A DNA stretch of 9,258 bases from the NCBI GenBank assembly GCA_027340195.1, contig DAHWNE010000150.1, forward strand, positions 1-9,258. Reading direction: 5' to 3'. A program made the position numbers and the translations under genes. The DNA is from Acetobacteraceae bacterium (GTDB lineage: Bacteria; Pseudomonadota; Alphaproteobacteria; Acetobacterales; Acetobacteraceae). Under the pieces are notes generated by a model. That model made no database searches. It was not told the DNA's origin and was given only the letters and a program-made list of their open reading frames with translations. Of this stretch, positions 1-9,258 are shown piece by piece. Positions within the stretch are counted from its first letter, which is position 1, and every line of letters begins with the position of its first letter.

Positions 1-5602
<5,602 letters not shown>

Positions 5603-5608
5603 CGCCTG

Positions 5609-5614
5609 TCCTCT
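5609..5614 (-). promoter_or_regulatory. Ribosome binding site of rpoB
   Basis: AGAGGA on the minus strand, 6 bases upstream of the ATG at 5602. It is a good Shine-Dalgarno match and fixes the start at MNAISGS rather than at the internal Met of the MPNLIDV segment. Confidence 0.65.
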
Positions 5615-5733
5615 GCGCCGTCATGTGTCGCGGCCCACCGCCCCTGGCCGCCCGGGAATGCCTCCGCCGGAAACGGTGACGCGGGCGGAAACCAGGGTTC
5701 CCGCCCGTGCCGGCCTCGCGGCCCAAGCCCGAA

Positions 5734-5766
5734 GGCGCCGCCGGCCCGGCGGGGCCGGGCGGCGCC
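5734..5766 (-). terminator. Strong GC hairpin in the rplL-rpoB gap (attenuator or RNA-processing candidate)
   Basis: On the transcribed strand the RNA can form an 8-bp stem (GGCGCCGC with GCGGCGCC) stacked on a 6-bp stem (CGGCCC with GGGCCG). There is one bulged C and a CGCC tetraloop, giving 14 pairs that are all G-C. It begins 17 bases after the rplL stop. No U-tract follows, so it is not a classical intrinsic terminator. In E. coli the equivalent gap holds a partial terminator and an RNase III site that lower rpoB output relative to rplL. A similar role is inferred from position and structure only. Confidence 0.5.
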
Positions 5767-5783
5767 GATGTGCGATCGCGCGC

Positions 5784-6161
5784 TTACTTCACTTCCACCT
5801 TCGCGCCGGCCTCTTCCAGCATCTTGCGGATCTTGGCGGCCTCGTCCTTGTTCACGCCTTCCTTCACCGTCTTCGGCGCGCCTTCGACCAGATCCTTGGC
5901 TTCCTTCAGGCCAAGCCCGGTGATCGTGCGCACTTCCTTGATGACGTTGATCTTCTTGTCGCCGGCGGCGGCCAGGATCACGGTGAACTCAGTCTGCTCT
6001 TCAGCCGGCGCGGCGGCAGCAGCGGCCGGCGCGGCGGCGGCCACCGCCACCGGCGCGGCGGCGGACACGCCCCACTTGTCTTCGAGCAACTTGGACAGCT
6101 CGGCGGCTTCCAGCACCGTCAGCGCCGAGAGCTCATCCACCAGTTTCTGCAGGTCTGCCAT
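5784..6161 (-). CDS. rplL: 50S ribosomal protein L7/L12
   Basis: L7/L12 of 125 residues, the multicopy acidic stalk protein that recruits and stimulates translation GTPases on the 50S subunit. The N-terminal dimerisation domain (about 1-32, [20 protein letters not shown]) binds L10. An Ala/Pro-rich flexible hinge covers about 33-53. The C-terminal factor-binding domain (about 56-125) contains the family hallmark [20 protein letters not shown] at 81-100, followed by [10 protein letters not shown] at the C-terminus. The length is normal for the family. The ATG at 6161 has AGGAAG 9 bases upstream. It starts 54 bases after the rplJ stop, in the usual rplJ-rplL pair, and ends 181 bases before rpoB. 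The stop is TAA. Confidence 0.99.
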   Translation of the reverse strand: MADLQKLVDELSALTVLEAAELSKLLEDKWGVSAAAPVAVAAAAPAAAAAAPAEEQTEFTVILAAAGDKKINVIKEVRTITGLGLKEAKDLVEGAPKTVKEGVNKDEAAKIRKMLEEAGAKVEVK

Positions 6162-6170
6162 TGTCAGGGT

Positions 6171-6176
6171 CTTCCT
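6171..6176 (-). promoter_or_regulatory. Ribosome binding site of rplL
   Basis: AGGAAG on the minus strand with a 9-base spacer to the rplL ATG. It sits in a locally AT-rich patch (GGTATAAATTAGGAAG) that stands out from the GC-rich surroundings. An unstructured, efficient initiation site would suit the high L7/L12 copy number; that last point is inference. Confidence 0.65.
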
Positions 6177-6215
6177 AATTTATACCTTGTTGGGTTCCGT
6201 GCAAGTCCGGGCGGC

Positions 6216-6746
6216 TCAGGCCGCCGCGGCCTCGGTCTCGTCCTTGCGGGCATAGGCGCCCAGCACGCGCGCCACCTGGCCCGCGGGGGCGGCCAGGATG
6301 CCGGCGATGCGGGTGGCCGGGGTGGCGATCATCCCCACCAGACCGGCGCGAAGCTGATCGAGGCTGGGCAGGGCGGCGAGCGCCTTGACCCCCTCGGCGT
6401 CCAGCGGGCGGGCACCGAGCGCGCCTCCCACCACCACCAGCTTCTCGTTGGTCTTGCCGAACTCCACCGCTGCCTTGGCCACCGCCACCGGGTCTTTCGC
6501 CCAGGCGAGCGCGGTCGGCCCCTTCAGCAGCGGGCGGATCGCCTCGAAGGCAGTGCCTTCCAGGGCGCGCGCGGCCAGCCGGTTCTTGGTCACCTTGAAG
6601 GTGACCCCCGCCTCGCGCATCCGGCGCCGCAGATCGGTCGCTTCGGCCACGGTCAGACCCTGATTGCGGGTGACCACGACCATCGACGTCTCGGCGAACA
6701 CCTGAGCGAGGCCGGCGACGAATTCCCGCTTTTCGGTGCGGTCCAT
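6216..6746 (-). CDS. rplJ: 50S ribosomal protein L10
   Basis: L10 of 176 residues (E. coli 165), the base of the L7/L12 stalk. It binds 23S rRNA through its N-terminal domain and carries L7/L12 dimers on its C-terminal helix. The N-terminus MDRTEKREFVAGLAQVF and the segment GVTFKVTKNRLAARAL at 47-62 are typical. GPTALAW lies at 76-82, LPSLDQLRAGLVGMIATPAT at 126-145, and a long Ala-rich C-terminal helix follows. The frame is open further upstream to an ATG at 6899, but the start is placed at 6746. GGAGAG lies just upstream there, the family N-terminus fits, and the upstream 51 residues would run through a structured leader and look non-coding. In related operons the L10-L7/L12 complex represses its own synthesis by binding the rplJ leader, and a matching leader is present here. 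Confidence 0.98.
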   Translation of the reverse strand: MDRTEKREFVAGLAQVFAETSMVVVTRNQGLTVAEATDLRRRMREAGVTFKVTKNRLAARALEGTAFEAIRPLLKGPTALAWAKDPVAVAKAAVEFGKTNEKLVVVGGALGARPLDAEGVKALAALPSLDQLRAGLVGMIATPATRIAGILAAPAGQVARVLGAYARKDETEAAAA

Positions 6747-6749
6747 TGT

Positions 6750-6755
6750 CTCTCC
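6750..6755 (-). promoter_or_regulatory. Ribosome binding site of rplJ
   Basis: GGAGAG on the minus strand ending 3 bases before the ATG at 6746, giving a 5-base spacer from the GGAG core. It decides the rplJ start against the in-frame ATG at 6899. Confidence 0.7.
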
Positions 6756-6763
6756 ATCCGTCG

Positions 6764-6792
6764 GGCCCCGCGCGTTTGGACCGCGCCGGGCC
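6764..6792 (-). promoter_or_regulatory. Hairpin just upstream of the rplJ ribosome binding site
   Basis: GGCCCGGCGCG can pair with CGCGCGGGGCC (10 of 11 pairs, one G-G mismatch) around a GTCCAAA loop. It ends 8 bases before the GGAGAG site. It could control access to the initiation region in the L10 leader, but that is inferred from position only. Confidence 0.4.
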
Positions 6793-6802
6793 GGTTGCCC
6801 AT

Positions 6803-6820
6803 GGACCGCGGATGCGGTCC
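6803..6820 (-). promoter_or_regulatory. Perfect hairpin in the rplJ leader
   Basis: GGACCGC and GCGGTCC form a perfect 7-bp stem around an ATCC loop. It lies between the L10-leader core and the hairpin next to the ribosome binding site. No T-tract follows. Its role is unknown. Confidence 0.4.
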
Positions 6821-6849
6821 GGTTCGCCTGTCGAGAGCAAGTCGGAACC

Positions 6850-6931
6850 GCCGGGCGGTGCCCGGCTTCCCCGTCTTTCGCGCGCGGGCCGAAGCCCATT
6901 AACCCTGGTGGGGCGTGCGGTCTCGGACAGG
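6850..6931 (-). ncRNA. Probable L10 leader (autoregulatory 5' leader of rplJ)
   Basis: The leader RNA runs from 6931 down to 6850. CCUGUC (6931-6926) pairs fully with GACGGG (6875-6870), one pair being G-U. Inside this stem, CGAGAC faces CGAAA, a purine-rich internal loop that could form a kink-turn, and CGCACGC faces GCGCGCG with one mismatch. At the tip, 6897-6886 is a GGGC-UUCG-GCCC hairpin. Immediately 3', GCCGGGC and GCCCGGC (6866-6850) form a perfect 7-bp stem with an ACC loop. The location between rplA and rplJ and the GAGACCGC / GAAAGACGG signatures resemble the known bacterial L10 leader, which binds the L10-L7/L12 complex and represses rplJ-rplL translation. The pairing is read directly; the identity is by resemblance, without a covariance-model search. 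Confidence 0.6.
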
Positions 6932-6990
6932 TTCGGGGGGATCGCCCCCTGCCCGCCGGCCCGGGTGTCAGCCCGGGGCGGCGTATTCCG

Positions 6991-7683
6991 TCATGGCGTC
7001 AGGCTGGCGATCTCCAGCTTGAGGCCCGGCCCCATGGTGGAGCTCAGGCCGGCGGATTTCACATAGGTGCCCTTCGCCCCGGTCGGCTTCGCCTTGATGA
7101 CGGCGTCCGCCAACGCGCGCGCGTTCTCGATCAGCTTGGCCTCGTCGAAGCTGGCCTTGCCGATGCCGGCATGGATGATGCCCGCCTTCTCGGCGCGGAA
7201 CTCCACCTGCCCGCCCTTGGCCGCCGCCACCGCGCCCTTCACGTCCATGGTGACGGTGCCGAGCCGCGGGTTGGGCATCAGCCCGCGCGGGCCGAGGATT
7301 TTCCCCAACCGCCCGACCACGCCCATCATGTCCGGGGTGGCGATGCAGCGATCGAAGCCGATCTCCCCGGCCTGCACCTTCTCGGCCAGATCCTCGGCCC
7401 CCACCACGTCGGCGCCGGCCGCCTGCGCCTCCTCGGCCTTCGCGCCGCGGGCGAACACGCCGACCCGCACCGTCTTGCCCGTGCCGTGCGGCAGGTTGAT
7501 GAGGCCGCGCACCATCTGGTCGGCATGGCGCGGGTCGATGCCCAGATTCATGGACATCTCGATGGTTTCGTCGAACTTGGCGGTGGCATTGCGCTTCACC
7601 AGCGCCACGGCGTCCGCCAACGGATAGGATTTCCCGCGATCGATCGTGGCGCGGGCGCGGGCGATGCGCTTGTTCTTGGCCAT
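6991..7683 (-). CDS. rplA: 50S ribosomal protein L1
   Basis: L1 of 230 residues, normal for the family. It binds 23S rRNA at the L1 stalk near the E site, helps move deacylated tRNA out, and in many bacteria represses translation of its own rplK-rplA mRNA. The N-terminus [20 protein letters not shown] is typical. The family signature [19 protein letters not shown] is at 127-145, and the closing segment [20 protein letters not shown] (204-223) is also characteristic. The ATG at 7683 lies 3 bases after the rplK TGA. The ribosome binding site GGAGG falls inside the last rplK codons, so the two are probably translationally coupled. The stop is TGA at 6993-6991, followed by the 244-base leader of rplJ. 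Confidence 0.99.
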   Translation of the reverse strand: MAKNKRIARARATIDRGKSYPLADAVALVKRNATAKFDETIEMSMNLGIDPRHADQMVRGLINLPHGTGKTVRVGVFARGAKAEEAQAAGADVVGAEDLAEKVQAGEIGFDRCIATPDMMGVVGRLGKILGPRGLMPNPRLGTVTMDVKGAVAAAKGGQVEFRAEKAGIIHAGIGKASFDEAKLIENARALADAVIKAKPTGAKGTYVKSAGLSSTMGPGLKLEIASLTP

Positions 7684-7686
7684 GCC

Positions 7687-8121
7687 TCAGCCCTCCACCA
7701 CGGTGATGCCCATCGAACGGGCGGAGCCGGCGAGCATCCGCACCGCCGCCTCCACGTCGTTGGCGTTCATGTCCTTCATCTTCTGGGCGGCGATCTCGCG
7801 CAGCTGGGCGGTGGTGACCTTGCCCACCGCCGCCCCCTTGCCCGGCGCGGTGGTGCCCTTGTCGATCCCCGCCGCCTTCTTCAGGAAATAGCTGTTGGGT
7901 GGGGTCTTGGTGATGAAGCTGAAGCTGCGGTCGCCATAGGCCGTGATGACCACCGGCACCGGCATCCCCGGTTCCATGTTCTGGGTGGCGGCGTTGAACT
8001 CCTTGACGAAGTTCATGATGTTCAGGCCGCGCTGACCCAGCGCCGGCCCCACGGGCGGTGACGGATTGGCCTTGCCGGCCGGAATCTGCAACTTGATATA
8101 GCCGACGATCTTCTTCGCCAT
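7687..8121 (-). CDS. rplK: 50S ribosomal protein L11
   Basis: L11 of 144 residues, which binds the GTPase-associated region of 23S rRNA and is needed for RelA-type stringent-response sensing. The N-terminal domain carries [20 protein letters not shown] (13-32), with the adjacent prolines 22-23 that in this family form the thiostrepton-contact region. The middle contains [16 protein letters not shown] (71-86). The C-terminal rRNA-binding domain has [20 protein letters not shown] (114-133) and ends SMGITVVEG. The frame is open upstream to 8184, but [11 protein letters not shown] is the family start and AGGGA lies just before the ATG at 8121. It is the first gene of the ribosomal block here, without the usual secE-nusG directly upstream. 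Confidence 0.99.
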   Translation of the reverse strand: MAKKIVGYIKLQIPAGKANPSPPVGPALGQRGLNIMNFVKEFNAATQNMEPGMPVPVVITAYGDRSFSFITKTPPNSYFLKKAAGIDKGTTAPGKGAAVGKVTTAQLREIAAQKMKDMNANDVEAAVRMLAGSARSMGITVVEG

Positions 8122-8139
8122 GGGATCCCTGTCCGCTGC

Positions 8140-8153
8140 GGCCCGGCGGGGCC
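8140..8153 (-). promoter_or_regulatory. Small hairpin in the rplK leader
   Basis: GGCCCCGCCGGGCC forms a 5-bp stem with a CGCC tetraloop, ending 18 bases upstream of the rplK ATG. The same 14 bases form the apical part of the hairpin between rplL and rpoB (5743-5756). Function unknown. Confidence 0.4.
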
Positions 8154-8169
8154 TGGGTGAACGACCAAG

Positions 8170-8192
8170 GGACCGCGGTGCCACCGATGTCC
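8170..8192 (-). promoter_or_regulatory. Hairpin in the rplK leader (possible L1 operator)
   Basis: The RNA can form GGAC/GTCC, then a 2-by-2 internal loop (AT facing CG), then CGGT/ACCG with a GGC loop. A short two-part stem with an internal loop upstream of rplK is the kind of place where L1 represses its own operon. I could not match it to the L1 rRNA site with confidence, so the operator role is tentative. Confidence 0.3.
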
Positions 8193-8255
8193 GCGACCGG
8201 CCCGGAGTGGGACGGACGGCGGCACATCTCCCGCGTTCCGAAGGAAGGTCGGGCG

Positions 8256-8282
8256 TCTAGCCCATGCGCGGCGGGGCGTAAA
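8256..8282 (-). promoter_or_regulatory. Weak candidate promoter for the rplK operon
   Basis: On the minus strand TTTACG (8282-8277) is a partial -35 match. About 15-17 bases on, GGGCTAGAC contains a poor -10-like element (GCTAGA at 8261-8256). It lies after the hairpins that follow the upstream gene and would give a leader of roughly 130 bases. The match to a housekeeping consensus is weak. The main argument is position: the operon needs a promoter here unless it is read through from upstream. Confidence 0.3.
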
Positions 8283-8306
8283 CCCCCCGCGCCAGAAATG
8301 CCGCCA

Positions 8307-8325
8307 GCTGGTCCGGCAGACCAGC
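8307..8325 (-). terminator. Terminator-like hairpin upstream of the rplK promoter region
   Basis: GCTGGTC and GACCAGC form a perfect 7-bp stem around TGCCG, 59 bases beyond the stop of the membrane-protein gene. The sequence after it has only a short T-group (GGCATTTCTGG), so termination efficiency is uncertain. Confidence 0.35.
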
Positions 8326-8353
8326 GGTGCCCCGTTCGCACGACCCGGCATCC

Positions 8354-8370
8354 TGTCGGCGACGCCGACA
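8354..8370 (-). terminator. Hairpin just after the membrane-protein gene
   Basis: TGTCGGC and GCCGACA form a perfect 7-bp stem with a GTC loop, starting 13 bases after the TAG of the upstream gene. No T-tract follows. It may be a factor-dependent or 3'-end-stabilising structure separating that gene from the ribosomal operon. Confidence 0.4.
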
Positions 8371-8383
8371 CCGAAGCCAAATC

Positions 8384-9208
8384 CTAACCGTCGGGGACTG
8401 CCGCCACCGGCACCGGCCGCATCGCCCGCCGCCGCGCCAGCAGCACCATCCCCGCCCAGGAAACGTTCACCGCCAGCGCCGCCCCCATCGCCGGAAACGA
8501 ACCCCAGCGCTCCGCCCCCAGATGCACCACCAGCAACGCCAGCGCGAACCCCGGCAAGGCCCGCATCGCGCTGGCCATCAGCGCCGCCGTCGCCGCCCCG
8601 CCCAGTCTTGTGAGCGACAGCAGCGCCAGCGAGGAGAAGGCGATCGGAAACACCGCCCCCACCCCGGAAAACCGCGGCCCAAGCACCCGGCTGCCGGTGA
8701 CCACGGCGGTCACCAGCGTCGCCACCGCGAGTCCTCGTCCGGGAAGATCGTACCACCGCCGCACCCCGCGCGGCGCGGGGCCCGTCACCGGCGGGCGGTG
8801 CCGCGTGAGCGCCAGCGCCCCGCCCAGCACCACCAGATTCAGCGCCAGCGCCACCGGCGCGGTCCATGGCACGGCCTGGATCACCGCCGTCGCCACCCCC
8901 CAGCTGGCCAGCGCCGCCCCCAGCGCGAGCGGCCAGCGCACCCGTGGCGCCAGCCGGATCAGCGCCAGCAGGAACAGCCAGGTGGCGGCGTTCACCGCGA
9001 AGCTTTCCAGCGCGCTGGCGGCGATGAACCGCCGCCCGTGCTGCAAGGCCAGCAGCACGTAGGCGGGGCCGGCGGAAATCGGGAAACTCGCGATCAGCCC
9101 GCCCCAGAACGGCCCCGCCGCCTCCGCCGCCGCCAGAGCGCCTACCACCACGCCGGCGGTGACCGCGGCCTTCACCGCCAGCGCCATCCAGAATGCGGGG
9201 GGAAACAC
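8384..9208 (-). CDS. Polytopic inner-membrane protein with internal duplication, function unknown
   Basis: 274 residues, very hydrophobic, with about nine predicted membrane segments (roughly 8-28, 34-55, 61-83, 92-112, 116-134, 159-175, 181-200, 204-230, 238-258). A basic loop covers 136-158 and the C-terminal tail after 258 is also basic (RRRAMR). The two halves look related. GGLIASFPISAGPAYVLLAL (36-55) resembles SGVGAVFPIAFSSLALLSL (181-199), both with an FPI motif about 145 residues apart, which suggests a duplicated transporter-like fold. I do not recognise the family, and substrate and role are unknown. The start is taken as GTG at 9208, which shares one base with the TAG of the preceding frame (TAGTG), suggesting translational coupling. 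No good Shine-Dalgarno precedes it; an ATG seven codons in (9187) is the alternative. It probably belongs to the upstream transcription unit rather than to the ribosomal operon. Confidence 0.8.
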   Translation of the reverse strand: MFPPAFWMALAVKAAVTAGVVVGALAAAEAAGPFWGGLIASFPISAGPAYVLLALQHGRRFIAASALESFAVNAATWLFLLALIRLAPRVRWPLALGAALASWGVATAVIQAVPWTAPVALALNLVVLGGALALTRHRPPVTGPAPRGVRRWYDLPGRGLAVATLVTAVVTGSRVLGPRFSGVGAVFPIAFSSLALLSLTRLGGAATAALMASAMRALPGFALALLVVHLGAERWGSFPAMGAALAVNVSWAGMVLLARRRAMRPVPVAAVPDG

Positions 9209-9258
9209 TACCAGGCCGCGTCCAGCAGCGCGCGCACCGCCTCCGGCCCGGCGATGCG
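9208..9258 (-). CDS. C-terminal end of an unidentified upstream protein (cut by window edge)
   Basis: Only the last 16 codons are in the window: RIAGPEAVRALLDAAW, then TAG. All 16 codons end in G or C, as expected of a real gene in this genome, and the peptide looks like a normal amphipathic C-terminal helix. The competing frame, an extension of the membrane protein, would read as a Gly/Arg/Ala-rich shadow. The stop overlaps the GTG of the membrane-protein gene by one base, so the two are probably one operon. Too little is visible to name the protein. Confidence 0.6.
   Translation of the reverse strand, partial: RIAGPEAVRALLDAAW

Noticed and set aside
8122..8184. A 21-residue N-terminal extension of rplK
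   Set aside because: The family start [10 protein letters not shown] at 8121 is preceded by AGGGA. The extension is Arg/Pro-rich and lies in the leader hairpins.
6968..8380. A 470-codon minus-strand frame overlapping rplA and rplK
   Set aside because: It is an alternative frame of the same strand through two certain genes. The translation is Gly/Arg/His/Gln-rich without domains, and no ribosome binding site supports it.
8157..8387. A 76-codon plus-strand frame in the gap upstream of rplK
   Set aside because: GTG start with no ribosome binding site, no recognisable motif, and it lies over the hairpins and leader of the opposite strand.
8022..8867. A 281-codon minus-strand frame spanning the membrane protein, the gap and the start of rplK
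   Set aside because: Overlaps two better-supported genes in another frame; composition is Gly/Ala/Arg-rich and frame-shadow-like.

Overview
The window is a high-GC bacterial chromosome segment in which every supported gene lies on the minus strand. It holds a core transcription/translation operon: rplK-rplA-rplJ-rplL-rpoB-rpoC, encoding L11, L1, L10, L7/L12 and the RNA polymerase beta and beta' subunits. The beta and beta' N-terminal sequences (RpoC begins [17 protein letters not shown]) and the base composition suggest an alphaproteobacterium, most likely Rhodospirillales and perhaps Acetobacteraceae. That assignment rests on remembered family sequences, not on a search.

Layout in transcription order, from high to low coordinates: 9258-9208 is the last 16 codons of an unidentified gene. 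9208-8384 is a small polytopic membrane protein with an apparent internal duplication; its GTG start shares one base with the preceding stop codon. 8383-8122 is a 262-base gap with terminator-like hairpins, a weak promoter candidate and the rplK leader. rplK (8121-7687) and rplA (7683-6991) are separated by 3 bases. 6990-6747 is a structured leader that looks like the L10 autoregulatory leader. rplJ (6746-6216) and rplL (6161-5784) follow. 5783-5603 is a 181-base gap dominated by a very strong hairpin. rpoB (5602-1421) is complete. rpoC (1375-1) is cut by the window edge a few residues before its catalytic motif.

The genes form a standard unit. L11, L1, L10 and L7/L12 build the L1 stalk and the factor-binding stalk of the 50S subunit, while beta and beta' form the polymerase catalytic core. 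The structured gaps before rplJ and rpoB are where such operons usually tune ribosomal-protein output against polymerase output. The least ordinary feature is the upstream context: the secE-nusG pair that usually precedes rplK is absent and a membrane-protein unit stands there instead.

No new defence, mobile or otherwise exotic system is visible. There are no tRNA or rRNA genes, insertion sequences or CRISPR arrays. The very long open frames on the plus strand are antisense shadows of the high-GC coding regions. No stretch above 300 bases lacks a gene.
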